Source: UBA4719 sp035654835 (GTDB lineage: Bacteria > Actinomycetota > Actinomycetes > Actinomycetales > Dermatophilaceae). From it: 58,090 nucleotides of DNA. This document shows, one piece after another, positions 34,238 through 41,714 of the stretch. Location of the stretch: assembly GCA_035654835.1 (NCBI GenBank), contig DASRVZ010000145.1, positions 1-58,090 on the forward strand, written 5' to 3'. Numbering within the stretch: the first letter of the stretch is position 1; each line of letters starts with the position of its first letter. A model generated the notes under the pieces. It was given only the letters and a program-made list of their open reading frames with translations. It searched no databases and was not told where the DNA came from. Position numbers and translations under genes: made by a program.

Positions 34238-35014
34238 TCATCGGCGGCGCAGTCGGTAGCAGTGGGTGGTCATGGGGATCTCGACCATCCCGTCCCGATC
34301 GGCGACCCGTTGTCCCAGGGCGCGTACCTCATCAAGGATTCGGTCGCGCTCGGGGCGGATCGCGACATACGACCACGTGGAGGCGTGCAGCACGAGGTTC
34401 TCGACGCTCTGCCGCATCCGGTGGGTGAAGAGCTCGGTCTCGGACGGCTCGAACTCCGGCCACACCGGCGGAGCCTCCCGGTCGTCCGGCTGGTTCTGGC
34501 GGAGCTGGACGATGTCGGCTAGCTCGCGAAGCCAGGCCACGTCATCGGACCGGTGGTGCCATCCCATCGACAGCCAGCCACCTGGCCGGAGCACGCGGGC
34601 GCACTCAGCGGCGGCAGTCGTCTCGTCGAACCAGTGCCATGACTGGAAGGCCGTCACAGCGTCGACCGAACCGGCCTCGACGGGAATGTCCTCAGCGCCG
34701 CCGGCCACGATCGAGATGCGTGCGGCGACGCGCTCAGGGAGAACGCCCAGTGAGGTCGTGAGCGCGTCGCGCATACCGGCCGAAGGCTCGACAGCGAGGA
34801 CCTCATGCCCCATCGCCGCGATTGCACGGGTCCCCAGCCCGGTCCCCGCACCGAGGTCGACAACTCTGCACACGGTTGCAGCTGCGGGTGATCCGAGCAT
34901 CCAGGCAACCGTCTCTGCGGGCCAGTCAGGGCGCACGGCGTCGTAGGCAGCCGCGTATGCTCCGAACGACGTGCGACGGGCACCGAATATCTCTGTTGTC
35001 TCGACCTCATCCAT
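34238..35014 (-). CDS. Class I SAM-dependent methyltransferase
   Basis: 258 residues. Methyltransf_11-type fold: GARRTSFGAYAAAYDAVRPDWP start, SAM loop VVDLGAGTGLGTRAIA (about 51-66), acidic strand end VLAVEPSAGM, and ARVLRPGGWLSMGW. The motif set matches yeast Tmt1/YcgJ-like proteins, but the substrate is not predictable. Divergent from lysS by 52 bp and convergent with ogt. Confidence 0.85.
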   Translation of the reverse strand: MDEVETTEIFGARRTSFGAYAAAYDAVRPDWPAETVAWMLGSPAAATVCRVVDLGAGTGLGTRAIAAMGHEVLAVEPSAGMRDALTTSLGVLPERVAARISIVAGGAEDIPVEAGSVDAVTAFQSWHWFDETTAAAECARVLRPGGWLSMGWHHRSDDVAWLRELADIVQLRQNQPDDREAPPVWPEFEPSETELFTHRMRQSVENLVLHASTWSYVAIRPERDRILDEVRALGQRVADRDGMVEIPMTTHCYRLRRR

Positions 35015-35066
35015 GTCCTGAAACTACCTGTGCCGGAAGCACCCGCCCGCTGGGTACCCTTGCCGG

Positions 35067-36572
35067 GTGAGTCAGCCCCCCAGCCCTGCCGTGCCCGAGA
35101 CCGACCTGCCCGAGCAGATGCGCGTCCGCCGGGGCAAACGAGCCCGCCTGCTGGACGAGGGCCGGGAGCCGTACCCCGTTGGCGTACCTCGCACACACAC
35201 CCTTGCCGAGGTGCGTGCGGCATACGGTCACCTCGCGATCGCCGAGGAGACCCAGGACGTCGTGGGCGTCGCAGGTCGGGTGGTCTTCATCCGCAACACC
35301 GGCAAGCTGGCCTTCGCCACCTTGCAGGAGGGCGACGGCACCAGGCTGCAGGCGATGCTCAGCCTTGCCGAGGTTGGCGAGCAGGCTTTGGCCTCCTGGA
35401 AGGCCGATGTGGACCTTGGCGACTTCGTCTTCGTGCATGGCCGGGTGATCTCGAGCAAACGTGGTGAGCTCTCCGTGCTGGCCGACGAGTGGGCCATGGC
35501 TAGCAAGGCGCTGCGACCTCTTCCGACCATGCACAGCGAGCTGTCCGAGGAGGCTCGGGTGCGCCAGCGCTATGCCGACCTGATCGTGCGCCAGGAGGCC
35601 CGAGACATGGTCCGCCACCGCGCCGCCATTGTCCGCGCGGTGCGTGACACGCTGCACGACCGCGGGTTCGTCGAGATCGAGACGCCTGTTCTGCAGCTCG
35701 TTCATGGCGGCGCCACTGCCCGACCCTTTCCGACGCACCTCAATGCGTTCGACATCGACATGTCGCTGCGCATTGCTCTTGAGCTGTATCTCAAGCGAGC
35801 CGTTGTCGGGGGCGTGGAGAAGGTCTTCGAGATGGGGCGAATCTTCCGCAACGAAGGTGTTGACTCAACACACAGCCCCGAATTCACGATGCTCGAGGTC
35901 TATGAAGCCTTTGGCGACCAACACACGATGGCTCGTCTCATACAGGAGATGGTCCTCGCGGCGGCAGATGCTTATGGTTCTCGCGTCATCGAGACCTCGG
36001 CTGGGAAGATCGACCTCGATGGCGAATGGCGGTGGCTTCCCGTCTATCAGGGTCTTTCCGAGGCGGTCGGTGAAGAGATCACACCGGATACGGATGCCCA
36101 GACCCTGCGCGCAGTCGCAGCGCGCCACGACGTGCCGGTGAAACCCGAATGGACGGCTCAGAAGCTGGTGGTGGAGCTCTTTGGCGAGATCGTCGAGCCG
36201 ACGTTGATCCAGCCGACCTTCGTCTGTGACTATCCACCGTCGGCTCAGCCGCTGGCCCGACCGCATCGCAAGGACCCTCAGCTCATCGAGGCTTGGGACC
36301 TCATCATTGGTGGTATTGAACGCGGTACGGCCTTCTCGGAGTTGATTGACCCGGTGATTCAGCGGGATCGGCTCACCGCGCAGTCTCTGCGGGCTGCCGC
36401 GGGAGACGTTGAGGCGATGCAGCTCGACGAGGACTTCCTGCGTGCTTTGGAGTATGGCGCGCCGCCCATGGGTGGCCTCGGTCTGGGCATCGATCGTCTG
36501 GTCATGCTGTTCACCGGCGTTGGCATCCGCGAAACCATTCTGTTCCCGCTGCTGAAGCCGGAAGGAACATGA
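35067..36572 (+). CDS. lysS: Lysyl-tRNA synthetase, class II
   Basis: 501 residues from GTG 35067. Charges tRNA-Lys. OB-fold anticodon-binding domain (about 60-165) then the class II core with motif 2 FEMGRIFRNEGVDSTHSPEFTMLE and motif 3 GGLGLGIDRLVMLFTG. Complete and without a membrane domain, so it is the housekeeping enzyme and also the likely source of Lys-tRNA for the MprF-like protein at 19658. lysS-lsr2-clpC order is conserved across Actinobacteria. Overlaps the next small gene (ATGA). Confidence 0.97.
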   Translation: MSQPPSPAVPETDLPEQMRVRRGKRARLLDEGREPYPVGVPRTHTLAEVRAAYGHLAIAEETQDVVGVAGRVVFIRNTGKLAFATLQEGDGTRLQAMLSLAEVGEQALASWKADVDLGDFVFVHGRVISSKRGELSVLADEWAMASKALRPLPTMHSELSEEARVRQRYADLIVRQEARDMVRHRAAIVRAVRDTLHDRGFVEIETPVLQLVHGGATARPFPTHLNAFDIDMSLRIALELYLKRAVVGGVEKVFEMGRIFRNEGVDSTHSPEFTMLEVYEAFGDQHTMARLIQEMVLAAADAYGSRVIETSAGKIDLDGEWRWLPVYQGLSEAVGEEITPDTDAQTLRAVAARHDVPVKPEWTAQKLVVELFGEIVEPTLIQPTFVCDYPPSAQPLARPHRKDPQLIEAWDLIIGGIERGTAFSELIDPVIQRDRLTAQSLRAAAGDVEAMQLDEDFLRALEYGAPPMGGLGLGIDRLVMLFTGVGIRETILFPLLKPEGT

Positions 36573-36775
36573 GCATGCATTCTGTGTTGATCGGACTTGG
36601 CGCACTGTTGCCGTCCGCCGGGGTCGCCTTCATGTTCTATGTGGTCATCAAGGCAATGCTCGAAGGTGACCGCAAGGAGCGCCTTGCGCATTCCAAGTGG
36701 GAGGCAAGCCAAGAACGTTCGACGGCCTCGGCGGAGCGACCCAACAATGTCGAAAATCAGGATTCCGCGACATAA
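36569..36775 (+). CDS. Small single-pass membrane protein
   Basis: 68 residues, ATG inside the lysS stop. One hydrophobic helix (about 5-30: SVLIGLGALLPSAGVAFMF) followed by a charged tail EGDRKERLAHSKW. This short protein is often found just after lysS in Micrococcales. No known function; translation coupled to lysS. Confidence 0.75.
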   Translation: MSMHSVLIGLGALLPSAGVAFMFYVVIKAMLEGDRKERLAHSKWEASQERSTASAERPNNVENQDSAT

Positions 36776-36854
36776 GAATCTTCGCGTATGGTTGGATCTG
36801 TAATAGTCGTTGAGCGCTGTTCATCGGCTTGTCATTCCACATTCGGGAGTTCTC

Positions 36855-37181
36855 ATGGCGCAGCGTGTCCAGGTTCTGTTGGTTGACGACATCGATGGGG
36901 CAGCAGCGGCTGAGACAGTGTCGTTCTCACTTGACGGGGTGTCATATGAGATTGACCTGACCGCGGCCCATGCCAAGAAACTGCGTGACGACCTGGCGTC
37001 GTGGGTGGGTCATGCCCGACGCTCGGGCGGCCGCAAGAGCTCGCGCAAGGCGGCTGCTGGGGGGCGCCGTGGTGACCTGAGCGCCGTGCGTGAATGGGCG
37101 CGCAACAGCGGTCACAAGGTCAGCGACCGCGGTCGTGTCTCCGCGGAGGTCCTGGCCGCCTACGACAAGGCCAACGGCTGA
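36855..37181 (+). CDS. lsr2: Nucleoid-associated protein Lsr2
   Basis: 108 residues from ATG 36855 (earlier in-frame codon lacks support). H-NS-like xenogeneic silencer that dimerises and bridges AT-rich DNA. N-terminal dimerisation domain (VQVLLVDDIDG, YEIDLTAAHAKKLRDDL), a basic linker SGGRKSSRKAAAGGRR, and the C-terminal DNA-binding domain with the AT-hook-like Arg-Gly-Arg in SDRGRVSAEV. In the usual place between lysS and clpC. Confidence 0.96.
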   Translation: MAQRVQVLLVDDIDGAAAAETVSFSLDGVSYEIDLTAAHAKKLRDDLASWVGHARRSGGRKSSRKAAAGGRRGDLSAVREWARNSGHKVSDRGRVSAEVLAAYDKANG

Positions 37182-37254
37182 CCCGCCCGGCTTTGGTGGC
37201 TGCGCCTTCAGGCGCAGCCACTGCTGTCTCAGGACCAGCCACAACCTCTTCGTG

Positions 37255-39135
37255 TCAAGGTTGGCCCAGGGCCGCCGCGAAAAGGTCGCCTTCGCTGGCC
37301 ACCCGGGCCAGAACGTCGTCCATGTCCAGCTGGGTCAGGGAGTCTCGCCGCTCGGCCCCCCGCTCGATCTCCGCCCATGTGCGCGGTGCGGCGACAAAGG
37401 GAGCCTCCTTGCCACGCAACGAGTACGGCGCGATCGTCGTCTTGGCGGCGGCGTTCTGACTCCAGTCCAGCAGCACCTTGCCCGGGCGCAGGGATTTAGT
37501 CATCTTCCACAGGACCAGCTCCGGCCGCAGTCTGGTCAGCTCCTGTGCGATCTCTCGCGCGATGTCGCAGATCGTGCCGGAGTCCTGCTCGCCGGGCAAT
37601 GCGGCATACAGCTGCATTCCCTTGCTGCCGCTGGTGACCGGCGCCGTCCTGAGCCCGATTCGCTCGAGCCGTTCGCGCACCAGCAGGGCCAGCTGCGCGC
37701 ACTCGTGCAACCCCGCGGGAGCACCCGGGTCGAGGTCGATGACCAACCGGTCGGGATTGAGCGGCTGACCGTCCGCGTCGAATCGCCACTGCGGGACGTG
37801 GAGCTCCAGCGCGGCGAGGTTCACCAGGTAGGTGAGGGCCGCAGCACCATCCACGACGGGGTAGTGGAGGGTGTCGGTGCCGCTTTCCGAGCGGGAGCCG
37901 CTGCTGGGGACTGCCACACACCGCAGCCACGACGGTGCTCCCGGCGGGAGGTTCTTCTCGAAGAACGACGGTCCGTCGGTACCGTGCGGCCAGCGGATAC
38001 GAGTGACGGGCCGATCAGCGAGGTGGGGGAGCAGGAACGGGGCCACCCGCGCGTAGTAGTTGAGCACCTCACCCTTGGTGGTCTCGGTCGCGGGGTACAT
38101 AACCTTGTCCAGGTTGCTCAGCCGGAGATGATGGCCGTCAACCAGCACGGCCGTCAGGTCGATCTCATGGTCCGGCAAGCGAGTTCGCTCCTCATCCTGC
38201 ACGTTGCCCTGCAGGTCGACTGGTGAGAGGTCAGGTCGCAGACCACGGTATGCCGGTTGCCGCAGCCTGCCATGTGTGGACACACCCAGCGCCCTCACGT
38301 CCACGACGACCTCCGGGCGAACCCATGTCGTTCCCTCCGCATCCACCTTCGGCACCTTGTCGGTGAAAGGCGGTGCGTCGACGCTCAGATCCTTCAGAGC
38401 CGTCAGGACGCGTTCCTGTTCCGTGCCGGCCAGACCGCTTCCGACACGACCCCGATAGAGCAGTCCTTGAGGAGTCGGGGTGCCCACCAACACAGCGCCC
38501 AAGCGATGGGCGCTATCGGCTTCAAGCCGCCATCCGCCGATCACCACCGACATTGATGCGCGGTGGGCGAACTTCAGCCAGTCACGACTGCGTCGTCCTG
38601 GGCTGTATGTGGACGAGAGTCGTTTGCTGACAACACCTTCCAGCCCCTGCGCCAGGGTTGCGGCGTAGAGCGCGTCACCGTCGTCGTAGGTGGGAGGCAC
38701 CTGGGTGTTGGGGCCGCCGAGACCGACCCGCTCCAGGGCTTGTCGCCGCTCGGCCAGTGGGCGGGAGGTGAGGTCCACGCCATACAGGCGCAGGAGATCG
38801 AACACCATGAAGGTGACGGGTCGCGTCGCGGACAGCTTGTGGGCCTTCCTGGCGTCGCTGACGTGCATGCGTTCAGCAAGGTAGGAGAACGAGGGGAGCC
38901 CGCCGTCGAGCGACACCACTTCACCATCGAGCAGCATGTCGTCGGGCATCCCCGGGCCGGCAAGGGCGCCCAGCTCAGGGAAGCGCGTGGTGACGTCGTT
39001 CTCGTTGCGGGACAGCAGGGTTAGCCGACCTGCGGTGACATCTGCCAAGAGGCGCATGCCGTCCCACTTGACCTCGTGCGTCCACCCCGGACCGCGGGGG
39101 ATCGCGCTTCCCTGGCTAGCCAACATGGGGCGCAT
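37255..39135 (-). CDS. ligD: LigD-like ATP-dependent DNA ligase with polymerase/primase domain
   Basis: 626 residues. N-terminal ATP-dependent ligase domain with catalytic Lys23 in EVKWDGMR, and the OB-fold with GRVGSG (to about 310). The C-terminal half (about 325-626) is the primase-polymerase domain with metal site LVIDLDPG and SGSKGMQLY. The 3'-phosphoesterase domain is absent and the order is ligase-polymerase, the reverse of Mtb LigD. With Ku, transcribed divergently 100 bp away, it performs non-homologous end joining. Confidence 0.93.
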   Translation of the reverse strand: MRPMLASQGSAIPRGPGWTHEVKWDGMRLLADVTAGRLTLLSRNENDVTTRFPELGALAGPGMPDDMLLDGEVVSLDGGLPSFSYLAERMHVSDARKAHKLSATRPVTFMVFDLLRLYGVDLTSRPLAERRQALERVGLGGPNTQVPPTYDDGDALYAATLAQGLEGVVSKRLSSTYSPGRRSRDWLKFAHRASMSVVIGGWRLEADSAHRLGAVLVGTPTPQGLLYRGRVGSGLAGTEQERVLTALKDLSVDAPPFTDKVPKVDAEGTTWVRPEVVVDVRALGVSTHGRLRQPAYRGLRPDLSPVDLQGNVQDEERTRLPDHEIDLTAVLVDGHHLRLSNLDKVMYPATETTKGEVLNYYARVAPFLLPHLADRPVTRIRWPHGTDGPSFFEKNLPPGAPSWLRCVAVPSSGSRSESGTDTLHYPVVDGAAALTYLVNLAALELHVPQWRFDADGQPLNPDRLVIDLDPGAPAGLHECAQLALLVRERLERIGLRTAPVTSGSKGMQLYAALPGEQDSGTICDIAREIAQELTRLRPELVLWKMTKSLRPGKVLLDWSQNAAAKTTIAPYSLRGKEAPFVAAPRTWAEIERGAERRDSLTQLDMDDVLARVASEGDLFAAALGQP

Positions 39136-39235
39136 GGATCCATCCTGACGTACGAGGGAACTGTCGTAAGGGACACGATGACAATCCCGAAAGACTCAGG
39201 AAGAGTGATCTGATGAAAGGACGAGTGAGCTGATC

Positions 39236-40087
39236 GTGCGTGCCATATGGAAGGGCGCGGTGTCCTTCGGCCTGGTCAATGTGCCGGTGCGGCTCTATTC
39301 GGCCACGGAGAACCATGACGTGCAGTTCCGCCAGGTGCACCGAGCGGACGGCGGTCGGATCAGGTACCAGCGAATCTGCAGCATCGACGGCGAACAGGTT
39401 TCGTACGACGACATTGCCAAGGGTTATGAGACCGAGGACGGTCGGATGGTCGTGCTCACCGACGAAGACCTCGCGGACCTGCCGACACGCAGCAGCCGTG
39501 AGATCGCAGTCGACAAGTTCGTGCCGGCCGGGCAGATCGACCCGATGCTGCTCGACAAGTCGTACTACCTCGAACCTGACAAGACGGGGACCAAGGCCTA
39601 TGTCTTGTTGCGCGACGCGCTCAAGGCCGCCGACAGGATGGCCATCGTGACCGTTTCCATCCGGACCCGGATGACAGTTGCGGTGCTGCGCGTTCGCAAC
39701 GACGTCATCGTCATGCAGACCATGTTGTGGCCGGACGAGATCCGATCTCCCGAGTTCGCCACTCTCGGTGAGGAGACAGAGGCCAAACCGTCCGAGCTGG
39801 CGATGGCCAACATGTTGGTCGAGTCGTTGGCGGGGGACTACGTCCCGGACGACTACGAGGACGACTACAAGCAGGCTGTCGACGCGTTGGTCAATGCCAA
39901 GCTCGAAGGCGGAGAGGCGCGTGTACCCCCTGCCGCGCAGGACAGCTCCGGCGAGGTGCTGGATCTTCTGGCTGCGCTTCAGCGCAGTGTTGAGCGGGCC
40001 AAGGCCGCGCGTGGCGACGCCGCGCCAGGCGAGGCCGCGTCAGGCGACGCTTCACCCGGCGAGGCTTCGCGTAGCGAGGCCGGCTAG
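39236..40087 (+). CDS. ku: Ku DNA end-binding protein
   Basis: 283 residues from GTG 39236. Opens with MRAIWKGAVSFGLVNVPVRLYSAT, the bacterial Ku hallmark, and continues through the beta-barrel ring (to about 245). It binds double-strand ends and recruits LigD. The C-terminal tail is built from imperfect repeats of about five residues (GDAAPGEAASGDASPGEAS), acidic/Ala-rich rather than the Lys-rich tail of some Ku proteins. Three bp before the glycosylase gene, likely one transcript. Confidence 0.96.
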   Translation: MRAIWKGAVSFGLVNVPVRLYSATENHDVQFRQVHRADGGRIRYQRICSIDGEQVSYDDIAKGYETEDGRMVVLTDEDLADLPTRSSREIAVDKFVPAGQIDPMLLDKSYYLEPDKTGTKAYVLLRDALKAADRMAIVTVSIRTRMTVAVLRVRNDVIVMQTMLWPDEIRSPEFATLGEETEAKPSELAMANMLVESLAGDYVPDDYEDDYKQAVDALVNAKLEGGEARVPPAAQDSSGEVLDLLAALQRSVERAKAARGDAAPGEAASGDASPGEASRSEAG

Positions 40088-40090
40088 CCG

Positions 40091-41008
40091 ATGCCCGAAG
40101 GTCACACGACGCACGCGCTGGCCGAACGGCTCGGTCGCGCCTTCTCAGGGACGGTGGTCTCCGTCTCCAGCCCACAGGGCAGGTTCGAGGATGGCGCCGC
40201 TTTGCTGGACGCGCTGGCGTTGGTCGGCGCCTCGGCCTGGGGCAAGCACCTGTTCGTCCAGTTCGAGGGCGAGCGATGGCTCAACGTCCACCTCGGGCTG
40301 ATCGGCAAGTTCTCCGTCAAGCGTCACCTCGTCGACCCGGGTCCCGGGGCGGGGCCAGACACGCATCCGCAGATACCAGGTATGCCGCACGGTCACGTCC
40401 CGGTCGAGGGGCAGGTCCGGCTCCGGCTGTTGAACGACACGTGGGTGGGGGACCTGCGAGGGCCGACCGTCTGCGCGGTCGTCACGCCGGAGAAGGTCGA
40501 CGAGATCCAGGCTCGACTCGGTCCGGACCCCCTGCGGACAGACGCCGACCCGGATTTTGCGTTACGTCGGATCATGCGCAGTACCAAGCCGATTGCCGAG
40601 CTGCTGATGGACCAGGCCGTGCTGGCCGGAGTGGGCAACGTCTATCGGTGCGAGGTGCTGTTCCGTCATCGGGTCGATCCGTTCCGCCCGGGTCGGGAGA
40701 TCCGGCCGGCCACCTGGCAGGCCATCTTGGACGACCTGACCAGACTGATGCCACTCGGAGTCGCGTTCGGCCAGATCCTCACCATGGACGATCAGGTAGC
40801 CGATGCCCTGGCCGAGGTCGCGGACGGTTCGGCGGCCGCGCATACAGAAGCGGTCACCGGTGCCCGCCTCGGTGACCGCTTCGAGCGACGCTTCTACCTC
40901 TACAAGCGGACCGGCGAGCCGTGCCGCACGTGCGGGTCCACAGTTCGCACCCAGCTGATGGCGGGGCGGAACCTGTTCTGGTGTGGCCGCTGTCAGCGCC
41001 GGCGCTGA
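40091..41008 (+). CDS. nei: Fpg/Nei-family DNA glycosylase
   Basis: 305 residues. N-terminal PEGHTTHALA puts the catalytic proline at position 2 after Met removal, with Glu3; the His in the second position is Nei2-like. The helix-two-turn-helix LMDQAVLAGVGNVYRCEVLF and the C-terminal zinc finger with cysteines in CRTCG and FWCGRCQ are intact. Excises oxidised bases. Co-located with ku, so base excision and end joining are expressed together. Fpg (mutM) is less likely from the N-terminus. Confidence 0.92.
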   Translation: MPEGHTTHALAERLGRAFSGTVVSVSSPQGRFEDGAALLDALALVGASAWGKHLFVQFEGERWLNVHLGLIGKFSVKRHLVDPGPGAGPDTHPQIPGMPHGHVPVEGQVRLRLLNDTWVGDLRGPTVCAVVTPEKVDEIQARLGPDPLRTDADPDFALRRIMRSTKPIAELLMDQAVLAGVGNVYRCEVLFRHRVDPFRPGREIRPATWQAILDDLTRLMPLGVAFGQILTMDDQVADALAEVADGSAAAHTEAVTGARLGDRFERRFYLYKRTGEPCRTCGSTVRTQLMAGRNLFWCGRCQRRR

Positions 41009-41016
41009 CCCCGATC

Positions 41017-41448
41017 TCAGCCGGAGAAGTCCCCGACCTCAAGGCTGATCGGCGTCGCCGCGAGAGCCTGGCTCACCGGGCAGGCGCCCTTGGCGGCCTC
41101 GGCGAACTCGGCGAACTGCGCTGCGGTGATGTCCGGCACGGAACCATTGACCCTCAGGACGATCCCGGTGATGCCCGTGCCCGGCTGGAAGGTGACGTCC
41201 GCCCAGGTGTCGATCGCGGTCGGCGGCGTGCCGGCCTTGGCGAGGGCGTTGGAGAGAGCCATCGAGAAGCAGGTCGCGTGGGCCGCACCCAGCAGCTCTT
41301 CCGGACTGGTCTTGCCGTTGGCCTGCTCGGCGCGAGACGGCCAGCTGACGTGGAACGTCCCGACCCCTGAGGACTCGAGGGTGACCTGGCCTGCGCCCTC
41401 CATGAGGGAGCCTTCCCAGTGAGCGCGGGCGGTTCGCGTCGTGGCCAT
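41017..41448 (-). CDS. OsmC family peroxiredoxin
   Basis: 143 residues from ATG 41448 (GAGGAG in front); the upstream open frame is not used. Thiol peroxidase against organic hydroperoxides. Cys60 (HATCFSMAL) and Cys123 (GACPVSQAL) form the catalytic pair; EELLGAAHATCF is the OsmC rather than Ohr type. Convergent with the nei gene, divergent from clpC with 266 bp between. Oxidative-stress context matches the neighbouring glycosylase. Confidence 0.92.
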   Translation of the reverse strand: MATTRTARAHWEGSLMEGAGQVTLESSGVGTFHVSWPSRAEQANGKTSPEELLGAAHATCFSMALSNALAKAGTPPTAIDTWADVTFQPGTGITGIVLRVNGSVPDITAAQFAEFAEAAKGACPVSQALAATPISLEVGDFSG

Positions 41449-41681
41449 GTTGATCTCCTCAGTTGTGGATAACGATGGGCGGCGGGTCCACTGCTGTCCC
41501 GACGGCTGTTGACTATGCCACTCGTGACCGAACGCCACCAGAAGCGGCAAGTCCGGTACGCCGAGGGCGAACATGAGCCAAGGTGGCTCATGTCGCGGAA
41601 CATGGCGGCATACCGCGTCGTTGTCCGGATCACGGATCAGTGGTGGCGCAACTTAGGCGCCTGTGGGTGAGCACACGTAAC

Positions 41682-41697
41682 ATCGAGGTATCTCGAT
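41682..41697. promoter_or_regulatory. Palindrome upstream of clpC
   Basis: ATCGAG-GTAT-CTCGAT, perfect 6-bp arms, ends 17 bp before the clpC ATG. It does not match the ClgR or HspR patterns I know. It could be an operator or a small hairpin in the leader. Nothing else distinctive was noted in the 41449-41714 gap. Confidence 0.45.
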
Positions 41698-41714
41698 AGC
41701 GAGGAGTCAGAGCG

